64,000 bases of DNA. It comes from Chrysoporthe austroafricana (Eukaryota > Ascomycota > Sordariomycetes > Diaporthales > Cryphonectriaceae). A program made the translations under genes and the position numbers. The stretch spans positions 3,472,001 to 3,536,000 of the forward strand of contig JYIP02000001.1 in NCBI GenBank assembly GCA_001051155.2, in the 5' to 3' direction. The notes below the pieces were generated by a model. The model did no database searches. It was not told where the DNA came from and saw only the letters and a list, made by a program, of their open reading frames with translations. Shown piece by piece: positions 10,133 to 22,572 of the stretch (positions are counted from its first letter, which is position 1; each line of letters opens with the position of its first letter).

Positions 10133-12195
10133 ATGGCTCTGCTTGATGCGGCGGCGTCGAAAGGCGTCATGGCGGGAGGTCCTACAATGTTTGGCCTGCC
10201 TATGAAGCAGGCATCGCTTATCACAGTACGTCGTGGCACCTGCGAATTCATCTTGACTTGCCATTGGAGCTGTGGCTGACTTTGCGCGCAACAGTTGACC
10301 TTCCAGAACTCCGCCTTGATACTCGTGCGTTGAGACTCGATTCGAGATTCGCGAAGCGCCCCTGCCACTCCTCGGGCTGACAATGCTATTGTTGGATAGA
10401 TCATGCACTACAGCCGCATAATGCCCCCGACGAGCAATCACAGATACTTCACAAGCACGGCGGTCTTGCTGAACGAAGTCCTGAAGCTCGCCCTGTCGAC
10501 CACTTTTGCGATATACGAGGTCTCGAGGAGCCTCGCGCCTCAGACGCCAGCCACGGTGCTGTTCGAGCAGATCTACCGGTCTGTGTTCAGTGGGGATAGC
10601 TGGAAGCTGGCGATACCGGCGACATTGTACACGCTCGAGAACACGCTCCAATACGTCGCGCTGGGGAACCTGGATCCAGTGCACTTTCAGATCCTCTACC
10701 AGCTCAAGGTGGGTCAACACGTTAGAGCAGGGACTTGCGCTCCCGTGGGGCTTTGTTACTGACCCGCAGTCGCAGATCCTCACCACAGCCGTCTTCAGCG
10801 TCTCCCTCCTCGGTCGGTCCCTAAGCGCCAAGCGCTGGGCCTCCGTGATCCTGCTTACCGTCGGTGTAGCGATTGTGTCCCTGCCGTCCGGCTCGTCCAA
10901 GGAGCCCTCCCTCGTGATCCATGACTTCAGCGATCACTTCTTCCCCCGGTCCATGCACGAGCTGGGCCAGGCTGCTGGCGGGGCGGTGGACGTCGCGCAC
11001 GAGCTGACGCGGAGGGCCGTCGAGGGCCTCTCCGAGGTCGCCAGCGTGGTCAAGCGGTCGGCGACGTACGAGGGGATTGAGGCCGACATGGATCCTGATC
11101 CAAAGCTGAACTACTCCCTCGGCCTGACGGCAGTGCTCATTGCGGCGGGCGTGTCCGGCTTGACAGGAGTGTATTTCGAGAAGGTCCTCAAGGAGTCTGC
11201 GACACCCGTCAGCGTGTGGACGCGCAACATTCAGCTGTCCTTCTATAGCCTGTTCCCGGCTTTGATCTTCGGCGTGATTATGAAGGACGGTGAGGATATT
11301 GCGCGGCATGGGTTCTTCGAGGGATACAACACCGTGGTGTGGACGGCCATCGTCTTCCAGGCGATGGGCGGCGTGCTCACCAGTCTGTGTATCAACTACG
11401 CAGACAATATCGCCAAAAATTTTGCGACGAGCATCAGCATCATCATAAGCTTCATATTCAGCTTGTGGTTCTTCGGGTTCGAGGTGTCGACAACGGTATG
11501 TGCCTCCTCTTTTCCTTCCGTCTAGTTCATCTCGTCATTGGTGGGTGGTGCCCCCTGCAGAGCACGCCCTGGCGCCGAGGCTTCTGTACCCGAAGCCTAC
11601 TCTTGCGGCTGGTTGTCGACGGGTCGTGCCGCATGCTGCATATTACTGTCGAGTGCAGGAGATTATCCGCAACTCGGCACTATCAACTAGGGTCTTGTCA
11701 CGTACTCAGAGGGTTGTCATGCCATGTCAATATGCTAGCTTTGGGGTCTGCCTGCCTGGCTTCGGTCGTGTTGCCCGGTACCAGAGGCTCACTAGGGCCC
11801 ATATGCGTGCCCCATGTTCCCTCCATGCCCTGTCTTAGCCTCACGCCTCACTGTTGCCGGAGCCCAGTGTCACACTGCCGAGCAATGTCAAGAACCGTCA
11901 GACAACAGTACTAATCCCGTTGTAGTTCATCATGGGCACCTTGTTGGTGCTGTTTTCCACATGGCTCTACAGCGGACCCGATCGCAAGCGAGGCCGGCCA
12001 CCCCCGATCAACATCGTAAATTTCGAGAAGACCGTCATCGCCTCGACGCCAAGGGTCCCCTCGCCTGGTGGATCGACATTACTCAACCCTCTGGACTCGG
12101 CCAATTCCCTCGGCTTGTCGACGTCAAGGCCGGCGACCCCAGCAATGCACCATGCTCGAGCACCGTCTGCTAGGGGCAAGACACGTGACGACTAG
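10133..12195 (+). CDS. Nucleotide-sugar transporter (UDP-galactose/CMP-sialic acid transporter family, SLC35A-like)
   Basis: Golgi multi-pass antiporter predicted to import a UDP-sugar for glycan synthesis. Exons: 10133-10225, 10295-10324, 10400-10708, 10770-11495 and 11926-12195, totalling 1428 nt and 475 residues. Family signatures are LTFQNSALILIMHYSR (first helix), STAVLLNEVLKL, LYTLENTLQYVALGNLDPVHFQILYQLK, RWASVILLTVGVAIV, GVSGLTGVYFEKVLKES, WTRNIQLSFYSL, and the C-terminal block with NYADNIAKNFATSISIIIS. The central loop (about residues 165-215) is longer than in animal homologues. The last intron (11496-11925, 430 bp) is much longer than the others (61-75 bp) but keeps an ACTAATC branch site and TAG acceptor. 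The Pro/Ser-rich C-terminal tail is cytosolic by family topology. Substrate cannot be told from sequence. Confidence 0.88.
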
Positions 12196-13297
12196 GTCCC
12201 TCCACGCCGGAGGTGTCCGCGACGAGAAGACATGGGGCAGTGTGGTGATCGGCCAGAAGGCTAGGCGTGGCTGCAATGAGTATTCCGAGGGCGGTCATGA
12301 CGCACATGTCACGCCCTCGACGGGAGCTGAGTTTGTGTATCAGGATGACAGCGTCAATCTGGCGCTTGGATGAGAAAACGGATTATACCCAATAGATGGC
12401 CAGAACATGGGAGGCCAGCGCATGTGGGCGCCGGCGACGAGGCAAAGACAGAGGACCTCACGAATGGCACGATGTGCTGAAGAGACGGACTGGGGTCCCG
12501 TGGCAATGGCTCACGTCCAGACCGAGGTCACGGCGTCATGGTCTACGGCAGGATACAGTATTGGTCGATGGACAGACAGCAGCCTGCCCTGTGCACAAGC
12601 ATATTGACCAGAATGCACAGACTTGTTCCCAATCTGGGTGTTCATTATCAAATGTCGACGATTATTCTCAACTTTGGAGCGGTGATCGCGACCTAGTCGG
12701 CGGCGGCCCCTCGGGAGGGGTGCTGCGCCTTCCGTATCGACGGCATAGTCCAGTGAAGCCCCTATCAGAGAGTAGAGATCTGCGGAAGCCACGTGAGGCA
12801 CCAGGCTCGCTCCTTCTCACTATCACTGCGTCACATAGTAAAGTTGACCAAAAAGCCGTCTTTAGGCAGGCTGCACTACTATTAAATATTTGACATGCAC
12901 CCCCCTCCCCCGACTGTCCTCGAAAAGCTATTCTGCCTTCCTTGTCCTCAGAGAACAGTCAAGAACCACGTCTTCTCGACCCTTTCTCTGTCTCTCCAGC
13001 CATACGGCAGAATTCTTCAGAGTATCCTACAACATTTCGCCATCCTCCCACATCCACCAGCACTGGCAAGCCCAGTGCCATCCTACCCCTCTCCATCACC
13101 AACGACCAGAGTTGAGTCTCTTAGCACTTCATCACTTCCGCCAGATCTTCTTTAACGATATTCTCCTTGAACGGTGATCCCCTTCAACGGTGATTCCCTT
13201 GAACGGAGATTCTCTGCCAACAAGATTGACCAACTACACCCCGCCCCTCCCCTATCTACTATCATCCAACATACCACCACCCCTTACACCCCTCACA
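12196..13297. other. Intergenic; leader of HFM1 with a 16-bp repeat
   Basis: No gene recognised. The last 400 bases before the helicase gene are pyrimidine-rich, as in many fungal leaders, and contain a short tandem repeat annotated separately. Confidence 0.5.
13149..13212 (+). repeat. 16-bp tandem repeat, four copies, upstream of HFM1
   Basis: Units at 13149-13164 (degenerate), 13165-13180, 13181-13196 and 13197-13212 follow the pattern CCTTSAACGGWGATYC. The repeat lies about 85 bp before the HFM1 start codon, in the presumed leader or core promoter. Confidence 0.75.
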
Positions 13298-16200
13298 ATG
13301 ACCAAACCGAAAAACTACGTCCGTGACCCCGAATGGGAGAGGCTTCCCGCCAGTGTGCGCGAGCAGATCCAGAGCCAGATGAGAGCCCGAGGGTTTAGGG
13401 GCACCCCTCTGCTCCGTCGCGACAGTGATGGGAACGTCATCGAGGTCCTCTTCGACCCCTCCCTCGAACCACAGGCTGCCCATCGTGGCATGAACACCTC
13501 CCCTGACCACGCTCAACCCGTGGCACACCTTCCAGCTATTGACCCTGTTCAGGTGGCTGTGCCCGCCACAGTGCCGCCGTTTGGGTTCATGGGCCTCCCT
13601 CGCCCTGCCCCATACGCCTCGAACGTGGTTCAGCCGTCGCAGGCACCTGTGCCTTTTCAAATACCCACGCCTATACAGACACCTCTGCCTGTGTCAGCCT
13701 CTCTGCCTATGTACGCACATATGCTTATGCAAGAGCCTATGCCTCTACCAGCGCCGACGCCTGCAGTGGCAAGCCAACCTCAACCCCCCGCATACTCTCA
13801 GGCAATGCCCTTTGAGGTACGTGCCATCAATGGACTCAGCGGCGGATCCCAAATTTCTTACACTCGATCACAGGATCCTCTGCCAGCTCTCGCAGTTGAA
13901 GATTTCGACGATTTCAACGGTTTCAACGGTTTTGAGGGTCTCGAGGGCCTCGACGGTTTCGATCCATTTGCCCTGGAGTTCTCCGGGCATGACAACGCGC
14001 CCCTGTTGCTGTCTCAGCATGGACAACCAAGCGGCCAGATCCCAATTCAACAGATCCCAGCTGGGCAGGTCCCGACGCCCCAGATTCCCAATCCACAGGT
14101 CCCAATCAGGCAAGTTCCAGCCGCGCAGGTCCCGGCTACGCAGATGCCGACCACACGGGCCCTGCATTCCCAGTCTCTCAATGCCACGCTGCCAAAGTCG
14201 GTCGGCCTACCTGGCGCTCAAGATGCTCACTATATCCACGCGAGCGGTCCGCTTCAGTCTCCAAAGGACTTAGCTGCAGCCGTAGCTGGTCTTGGTGAGT
14301 TTGGAGGCGGTCTAAACAGTGCCGCTCCAGTGGATGCTGACATCTTGTGGGCGGATCAGGCTTGGCCCACCTTAGGAGCCCCGAGCAACGACGACCATTC
14401 CGGACTCAATCATACCATAGTGCATTCATCGAACCTAGAAAAGCAAAAGGATTTTTTCAGCGGGTGGGTCAGCTACGAAAAATACGTTGCCGCTCCCCCC
14501 AGCCCTCAATCGCCGGTGCCTGGTCAAGTCAAGCGGTCCAAGATTTAACTCAATCACCATACACCTCACCAACACCAACATCACGTGGTCATCTTTCGAA
14601 ACATCCAGAACTTCCTCGCGCCCTTTCCACGGCGGGCGGGATACCTCTAATCAATCCAGCACAGGTCATCCCAGACAGGTTCAGGACAGCGTTCCCTTAC
14701 AATGTTTTCAATGCTGTACAGTCAAAATGTTTTAATGCGATCTATGAAACTGATAATAATGTGGTTGTCTCCGCGCCAACTGGCAGCGGCAAGACGGTCC
14801 TTCTCGAGCTGGCCATCTGCAAGCTCGCCGGTCAGAAGGACAATGAAAATGCAAAAATCGTTTATCTCGCGCCAACCAAGGCTCTGTGTAAAGAAAAGGC
14901 GGTACAGTGGCAGCAAAGGTTTGGAGTTTTGTCATTGCCGATTTCCGAGTTGACTGGGGATACGTCGCGTTCAGAAATGAGACAGGTGCGTGAGGCGAAG
15001 ATCATCGTCACCACGCCGGAGAAATGGGACTCTGTCACTCGCAGCTGGGCAGACCATCGCAAACTTCTCGATCTCGTCAAGCTTTTCCTTATCGATGAGG
15101 TTCATATTCTCAAGGAGTCGCGGGGCGCAACACTCGAGGCTATTGTGTCGCGAATGAAGATATACGGCGCCAAGATTAGATTTATTGCACTCAGCGCAAC
15201 AGTACCAAATTCTGAGGATATCGCAACTTGGTTAGGTAAAAATCATGCTAACCCTTGCATACCATCTTACCGTGAAGTATTCGGCGAGGAGTTTCGTCCG
15301 GTGAAATTGGAGAAGAAGGTCCATGGCATCGACGTGAAACTGCCCGACCACCCCTTCGACAGCTTCCTGAATAGCCAACTGTGGAAGTACATCGAAATGC
15401 ACTCTCAAAGAAAGCCCATGTTGGTGTTCTGTATGACGCGCAAGAGCTGCCGCGATGCGGCAGAGCAACTAGCAAAGGAGTGGAGTCGGCGGGAACCAAG
15501 CGCAAGGCTCTGGCCGGAGCCGAAGAAGAGAATACCTGTCATTGATGCGAGCCTACAGGAAATCGTTCGGTACGGAGTTGCGTTCCACCACGCCGGACTA
15601 GACCCAGACGACAGGAAGGCTGTCCACCAGGCTTTCGAAGAAGGCAATCTCAGCGTCATCTGCTGTACCTCAACCCTTGCGGTTGGTGTCAACCTCCCCT
15701 GCCATACGGTCTTGCTGAAGGGGACTGTGTGCTACCAAGATAGTCAAATACGCGAGTACAGTGACTTGGAAGTCATGCAGATGCTAGGACGAGCTGGTCG
15801 GCCTCAGTTCGAAGACAGTGCGATGGCCATCATTCTCACTAGATCTCGCAACAAGAGACGATACGATGACCTGGGATCCGGTCAGCAGGTTGTCGAAAGC
15901 ACCCTCCACAAGAATCTTCTTGAGCACTTGAATTCCGAGATCAGTCTTGAGACATTCAAGGATATCAAGGGGGCCAAAGAGTGGCTGAAGGGGACCTTCC
16001 TCAGTGTCAGACTCCCTCAAAACCCTGAACACTATAAGGACCTGACGGCGAGCTCCAACGCAAGGACAGCCGACGACAAGCTCATGTGGATCTGCGAGTC
16101 AGCTATCTCAAGCCTACGAGATGCTCAATTGATTGCCGGCAAATCTACACTATTCTATCCCACGGAGTACGGCCGGGTCATGTCAAAGTACATGATTCGG

Positions 16201-18403
16201 TTCGATACAATGAAGCAAATCTTGGACATTCCTCGTGGTACCAACATACAAGCTCTGGTAAGCTCCTTTCCTTGAGTTTATAGACGCTCGCTAATCTTGA
16301 AAGCTCAATACATTGTGTGAGGCCGACGAGTTTCGTGAATTCCGCTGGCAAGCCAGTGAAAAGGAAATCTTTCGGAACGTCAACAACGACCCTTTCGTTA
16401 TGTATCCGGTGGGCAACACTGTGAGCACAACCGCTCACAAGGTATCCTTGCTCCTACAAATGGAGCTGGGGCATGTTGAGCCAAAAGTCAATGGGCTGGA
16501 GCGACAACGTCTTCGCGGCGAAGCAAATCGAGCGCTGGAAGTCATGCACAGGCTGACCCGTGCGGTGATAGAGTGCAAAATAAGCGATTTGGATGGCAAA
16601 TCATGTTGGGCTGCCCTCGAGCTCGCCAGATCGATGACAGCCAGGGCATGGGAAGGCAAGGCGCTACAGCTGTTGCAAGTCCCACAGCTTGGACCAGTTC
16701 TCATGCGCAAACTGGTGTCGAATAATATCAGGACCGTCGCGGGTCTGACAAATACAGACACCGGCGCCATTGAGCGAATCGCTAGTCGCAACCCACCCTT
16801 CGGGAAGAAAATGGCGGATTCCCTTGCTTCGTTTCCAAGGCTAGCAGTCAAAGCCAAGATCAAGGGCAGCAGCACTGACGACGAGGGGAGGACAGTGGTC
16901 CGCGTCGACGCCATTCTCGCATTCACAAATAAGAAAGGACGCTGGCAGGGCAAAATACCCATGGCCACATTTCTGGCGGTGACATCGGAAGGTGTCTCAG
17001 CTCACTTTTTACGCGACTCGCTGGGGGCGTTCAAAGCGGACGATGGAAACAGTCGCCCAATCCATTTCACCTGGTCCCCAAATTCCTTTACAGAGACGCT
17101 TTCCTGCCATTTTGCGTGTGAAGAGATTGTTGGAACCGTCGTTGCCGCAGAAATTGGGCACGACCTACCTGCGTCAGCGTTCCCGCCGCATACAGCGGCG
17201 GCAACTCGAAGCACCAGGGTGCGACGCGCAAATTCCGATCATTCGAGTATCGATGGTGAAATAGACGATGAAGAGTTGCTGGATATCGTGGAGGGCGCAA
17301 CACAAAGCAGTGAAGTTGGCCGAAACAACGAGCTTGATGCGGAAGATGAACTTTTCACAATGATTGATCGCGATGGAAATCTTGTGGAGCAGCGATCGGG
17401 ACCTCTGACAGCGCATCCGATGAGTCGATCACAACAAGCGGATGTGTCATCGGCGACTGAACAGGCTTTACGACTTCCCAATGGACGATACAAGTGCGGA
17501 CACCGGTGCTCCCAAGCTAGCAGCGGTAAGACACCGCGTGGCGATGGCTGCGGTCACGACTGCTGTCGCAACGGCTGTAAAAACCCTCCACGAAAGCAAC
17601 GTGTCAACAACAAGAGGAAGGTACTCGACGACGACTCCGCGAAAGAGCCCAGCCTCAAGTCAACAGCGGAACTGCCCCAATCAGACCGGCACTTCAAACG
17701 AGCAAAGACGAGTAAGGCGGGCTCGGGACTCAAGCATCAACTCCCATCGCCTAAATCTTCCAAAGATCCGGGCCAGCGGAAAACTTCACAACCAAAGCAA
17801 TCGGTAGATTTGAATGTCTACAAAGTCGATGACGAGGGCATGATCGATCTTACGGGGGAAGATCCGTGGCCTGAGGACCATGCGCAGCGCGAGATCACTC
17901 GCTCTGACGAACGCAACCCCTCAGCATCCAGCAACAAGAGAAAGCAGACGAGTATGAAAGATGCTAAGGATGATCTTATGCTCCATAGCCTTCTGGATGA
18001 CGACCTCATGGACGTGGATTCCGACCACGGAGTCCGCGACGCAAGGGAGGAGATTTCAGATCACGACACTGCCTTGAAAGAAACGAATAATCGCGTACGG
18101 GTGCCGAAAGATCAAAAAGACAACATTGACGAGGATTGTTCGTCCGGAAGTACTAGAGCGCCGCACCATCAAGATGCAAGTTGTCTAGATAATCTTCCCG
18201 AATTCTGGGAATGGGATTCCACCCAAGGAACGCCTTTGGAAATCTACGAACGTCCAAGACATGATACATTGCAGAGCGCACAGTCACAGCGAAAAGTCGG
18301 CGGCCTGAAGTCCCAACAAGATCCAACGGGCGAGCCAGACTGGTTGAGCGAGTTCGACCCAGATTTCATCAGCGAATTCCGAGGCGTTGTCGACTTTGTG
18401 TAG
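13298..18403 (+). CDS. HFM1: Meiotic ATP-dependent DNA helicase HFM1/MER3
   Basis: Ski2-like superfamily-2 helicase that in fungi, plants and animals unwinds recombination intermediates and promotes meiotic crossovers (ZMM pathway). My model joins 13298-14463, 14529-16257 and 16304-18403 (4995 nt, 1664 residues). The second intron (GCTAAT branch) is certain. The first (65 bp, GTGGGT donor) is the best frame-restoring choice but is less certain. Residues 1 to about 400 are low-complexity and rich in Gln and Pro. The helicase core shows Walker A SAPTGSGKT (about residue 470), DEVH box (about 580), motif III SATVPN, motif V TSTLAVGVNLP and motif VI QMLGRAGRPQF. A winged-helix and Sec63-type domain follows in the third exon. 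A Cys/His cluster near residue 1360 (CGHRCSQ...CGHDCCRNGC) is the zinc-finger-like element of fungal HFM1 tails. The N-terminal exon could alternatively belong to a separate transcript. Confidence 0.88.
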
Positions 18404-18974
18404 ATGTCCAAGGCTTTGCATGAATCTGCATCTCACTTGATGGAATTTGCAAGCGAAACTTCCGGAGCAGATTCCGATATTGTTTTGTTTTTTCTTAAGA
18501 GGCATCGATACTCGATAGGTCAGCCACTGTCCAAGCCTCACCACCGCTAGTCCGCCATCACTGCCAAAAAGTTTTGCTAAAATCATGTTTGCTGCGCAAG
18601 CGGCCCTGACTTGTTCTTTTTATTCGATTTGTCAACTGTGGGCACCGACGTTCATTTTAGCTATTTGACTAGTTGCGAATGCAGATTTCCTCCACATGCG
18701 TTCTCTCGTGTCTCAAGCCGTGCTCGGGGATCCTGGTATGCTTGAAGGGAGGCAGTGGGGATACGTCGTAGAAACACGGGGGGAGAGTGACCGGATTGCA
18801 ACGCTGCGACATGGGACTCGTAAGCGAGACACGAAACTGTCGAGGACAGGTATCCCCCTCCCTTGCGACGACAGAGTGCTACCGATTTACTGCGAGATGG
18901 CGCCGCAAGCCGACGACTTCGCGGCGTAACTTCATCCATCAACATCCTCCCGGTCCCTGCCAAAGGTATCCGAG
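18404..18974. other. Intergenic
   Basis: 3' flank of HFM1 and promoter of the mannosyltransferase gene; no gene recognised. Confidence 0.5.
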
Positions 18975-20956
18975 ATGCCAAGGACGGACCATCTCAAACT
19001 GGGCCACGGTAGGTGGACGGCGGGGCCGGCCTTCCTCCGCTCCCGAGCCGCGGCGCGATGGATCGTCTCCCTTGTCGGGGCCACCTTCGTCCTCTCCGTC
19101 CTCTGGGTCCACCAGTACGATGCATATCCAGGTATCACTGCAGGCGCGGGGGCGCTGCACAAACTCCTGCCCATCGGGGCCGGGCAGCCCGCCGACGCCA
19201 CGGCTGCCACCCCAGATCTGCCGCCAAGCAAACCGCCTGCAGCTGACGGCTTGGCGGCGGGCTCGCTACCGCCGCCGTGGATCGAGACGCCCCCACCGTT
19301 CGACATGTCCCGCCTCGCCGCGCCGGGGACGGCGGCGCTCGACCGGCCGGTCGCGCTGAGCCCGCGCCTGGCGGAGGCGGTGGAGCGGTTCCTCGACCGG
19401 CCCGTGCTGAGCCACGAGCAGGCCGCGGCGCAGAACGAGGTCGCGTGCCCCCGGGCGCAGCTCGACAAGCAGGTGAACGCGGACCAGCTGGGCGGGGAGC
19501 AGGCGAAGTGGGTGGCCGTCAACGAGGCGGAGATCATCCGCATGCGGCACGCCGCGGTGGCGTTCCTCGAGGCGCGGGCGGCGGAGGAGGGCGAGGAGGC
19601 GCTGCTCGGGCCGGGCTTCGGGCCCGACGGCACCGCCGTGGAGAGGGGCTCCCGGGGCGTGGTGATCGCGGCGGGGAACCACCGCACCGTAGAGCGGGCG
19701 GTCGTCTGCGTGAAGGAGATGCAGAGGCTGGGCTGGAAGGGAGGGGTGGAGGTCTGGCACTTCGAGGGGGAGCTGGAGGCGGAGAAGGACCGGGAGGCGC
19801 TGAGGGCATTGGGGGTCGGGATCCACATGGTGAGCTCCCTCGAGGTCTAGGCGGCGGTGCTTATCTGGCTGCGCTGGGCGGTAGCGGGTGTGTGAGTGTG
19901 TGTGCTGACACGAGGCCAGGTCTCGACGAAGAAAGCCCCCGGGAAGTGGAAGAACTTCGAGCTCAAGGCCGAGGCCGTCCTCCGCTCCTCCTTCGACGAG
20001 GTGCTCTACCTCGACTCGGACAACTTTCCGCTGTCAGATGTCAGCACACTCTTCGAGGCGTCGCTGTTCCGGGACCCCAGGGGCGGCCAGGCCGTCTTCT
20101 GGCCGGACCTGAACCGCGACCACCCGGACAACGCGATCCACCGCGTGCTGGGCGTCCCGTGCCACGACGCGTGGGAGCTGGACAGCGGCCAGATGCTCAT
20201 CGCCAAGAGCGGCAACGACGGCCTGAACCTCGCGGCGCTGTACCTGGCGTCGTACATGCAGACAGAGGGCGACTACTGGTTCAGCGGAGGGGATAAGGAT
20301 ACCTTGTGAGCAGCCACCTCCCCCTTCTCCCCGATGCCCACAACTTCTGTACTCCTGGGCATGGAACATACTACTCGTGACCCCCTATGCTGACCATCGA
20401 CCGCAGCCGGTACGCCCACCTCGCGCTGGGCATCCCCTACGTCCCGGCGCCGCGCTGGCTCGCCGTCCTCGGGAACCAGTTCCGGCGGGGCGGCGGCGCC
20501 GCGCTGTTCTGCGGCGCCGCCATGCTGCAGTACGGGCTCGTCCCGCCGCGGCCCGAGTTCACCGACCCATCGGACCCGACGCACCCGGAGCCCCTGTTCG
20601 TGCACGCCAACCTCCTCAAGCACCAGAGCGGCTTGCGGCAGGGCGGCGTCTTCTCGGTGCTGCGGCGCCTGTCCCTCGCGCAGGACGATGTCAGGCTGCA
20701 GCCCGAGCTCGCCTACGACGAGGAGGACGACGACGACGATAAGGAGGAAGAGGAGAGGGCGGGGGCGAGGCCCCTGGACGTCGTCGCCGGTGGCGCGAGG
20801 GACATCGCGGGGAGGGGCCTGTGTAGTGACATCTGGGCGTTCGGAGAGACCGCCGAGGTCGAGGAGCTGGATACGACCAAGGTGTTTGGGGGTGCGATGG
20901 CGACGTTTGAGGAAGGATATTTTGGGTCTGGAGTCCGGCCGGGGGCGTGGAGATAG
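18975..20956 (+). CDS. MNN1-type mannosyltransferase (Golgi type II membrane protein)
   Basis: Probable Golgi glycosyltransferase of the fungal Mannosyl_trans3 (MNN1/MNN2) family, adding mannose to N- or O-glycans of secreted and wall proteins. Model: 18975-19829, 19920-20305 and 20407-20956 (1791 nt, 596 residues); introns 90 and 101 bp. A basic N-terminus and one hydrophobic segment (WIVSLVGATFVLSVLWV, about residues 30-46) form the signal anchor, then a Pro/Ala-rich stem. The catalytic domain has RGVVIAAGN, VEVWHFEGE, the DxD-containing VLYLDSDNFPL, FWPDLNRDHP, LDSGQMLIAK and FSGGDKDTFRYA. The DxD binds GDP-mannose with a divalent metal in this family. A run of acidic residues near the C-terminus (EEDDDDDKEEEE) is unusual. 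Instead of 19829, a donor at 19845 is possible but weaker. Linkage specificity cannot be assigned. Confidence 0.85.
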
Positions 20957-21750
20957 CGGAGCAAATTACATGATGGGCTCTATCGGTCCTCTCATAATTG
21001 ACATTAATCTTTAAGTCCTGCTATTAAAGTTTGTAGGTGTATATCTACGTCCAATACCACAGTTGCGAACATGTCACAGCTGACCTGTCACACTACGATG
21101 GACCTCCCCCTGAGCGTTGGATCATGCATGCTGTCTGCGCACATGACAAGGCGGCCGTGATGGGACCGCTTTAAATTATATCAGCTCGCCATGGCCCAAG
21201 CTCCCTTGAACCTCGCAGGACGTTAAGTTGGAACACGGAAAGCCTGATGAATGCATCTCAATAGCCACAATTACATGAGGCTTGTGTCCGGTGGAATGCC
21301 ATACGGCTACCCTAGCGACGAGACTTGATCGGAATCCAATGAACGCAGAGCTGCCTGCGCGGGTGAGGTAATCAGACCCAGTGACAACGTTCCCTGCTCA
21401 TAGTAGATGGGCTAAGGGATGTCGCTCCTTCATGATTGAATGAAAGCTATTGATAGGATGAAAATTGTCATTATGGTGGCAGGGTGGGACCATGAGAGAG
21501 ATAAGAGTTGGCAACGCACTGTGGGGTGTTGAGTAAATACATGCATCCAAGTAACGATTCTCGTGTGTCATTGAAGCCCGTCATATTGATATCTGTACGT
21601 GAAGTGAACCGGACGTCTCAAGGGAAGGGAGGGAAGAAGGACATTATCACCGGGTACAGGCAAATGTTTTTTGGAATCCTAATACCGAGGTACCGATCTC
21701 AATGGTGTCTAGTCCGAAGGACAAGACATCTCAGCTGTTCCACCGCCAAG
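20957..21750. other. Intergenic between convergent genes
   Basis: Shared 3' region of the mannosyltransferase (plus) and the GNAT gene (minus). No coding signal seen. Confidence 0.5.
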
Positions 21751-22572
21751 CTAGGGCCTCCACACCATGGCCCAGATCGTGACGCCTTCACCGCCCTTCT
21801 TCGGCAGGCCGTCCGGGCCGACTTTCCCCCTGCCTAGGACCGCGTCGCCGACGAGCGTGAACCCGTGCTTCAGATACAGGTCTCGAGAGTAGGCCGTCGT
21901 GGCCTCGAGCCAGACGGGACACCCGTCGGCCCGCGCCCGATCTTGCGTTTCTGCAAGCAGCGTGCCTGCAAGCCCCTGCCGGCGGCGTTCCACGTCTGTG
22001 CCCATGAGGAATATATACCAGTGCGCCTTCTGCTCTTCCTTGGTTAAAGCCTTCTTCATCAAGGGCTCGCAGCTGCTGGTGTACTCGAACATGGCACGCT
22101 GGCCGCAGCGATGCTGTGTCAGCATTGGAGCGGATAATGGGGACAGACAGAGGTGGTATCATGATACCTTGAAGAATCCCAGGCCTATAGTCCAGAGCGC
22201 CGAAAGGAGCCCTGCACGCAGAAGGGTCCACGGGTTTTCCACGCTCTTCCCCGGCGGCATGAGGACGCCACAGCAGCCGAACTCGGCGACCTCGACGAAG
22301 ATGGCGCCGTTGAGGGAGGCCTGGCTGAAGAGCGCCGAGAAGAGCCTGCGGAGCACCGTCTCCTGCTCAGACAGCGGATAGTTGCTCAGGAGCCATGTGA
22401 AGACCGGGTCGCCGTGGAAGGCTCGCGTCAGCACCTGGCGAGTCCTGTTGATGTACTCTGTGGCCAGATGTGCTCAGCAAGGTATCAAGGTTCCGGCGAG
22501 AAGACGGCAGCGAAGGGCCCAACCTTTTGCTCCGTGGGTGATGCGGCGCTCGTCCTTCCGCTGGGCCGACAT
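21751..22572 (-). CDS. GNAT-family N-acetyltransferase
   Basis: Small acetyl-CoA-dependent acyltransferase of the GNAT fold; substrate unknown. Exons 22572-22524, 22457-22168 and 22113-21751 (702 nt, 233 residues). The second intron (54 bp, GTATCA donor, CACAG acceptor) is clear; the first has a weaker GTTGGG donor, but it is needed to connect RITHGAK to EYINRTRQVLTRAF. The core shows HWYIFLMGTDVERRRQGLAGTLL, the acetyl-CoA pyrophosphate-binding R/Q-x-x-G-x-G/A loop, followed by WLEATTAYSRDLYLKHGF, the usual motif B. This domain order matches fungal GNAT proteins next to secondary-metabolite or stress genes. The start is the first ATG of the open stretch. An extra upstream exon is possible, because the frame continues 20 codons back to a TTTAG that could be an acceptor. 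Confidence 0.75.

Noticed and set aside
9896..10900. 334-codon minus-strand open frame
   Set aside because: It lies antisense to the nucleotide-sugar transporter exons, has no family motif and follows their codon pattern.
14464..14542. Reading the change of frame in HFM1 as a real frameshift mutation
   Set aside because: A 65-bp intron with GTGGGT donor and CAAG acceptor restores a whole-codon total (1664 residues), so splicing is the simpler reading, although unproven.
19277..20296. 339-codon plus-strand frame rich in Gly, Arg and Ala
   Set aside because: A shifted reading of the GC-rich mannosyltransferase exons; the composition is a frame artefact.
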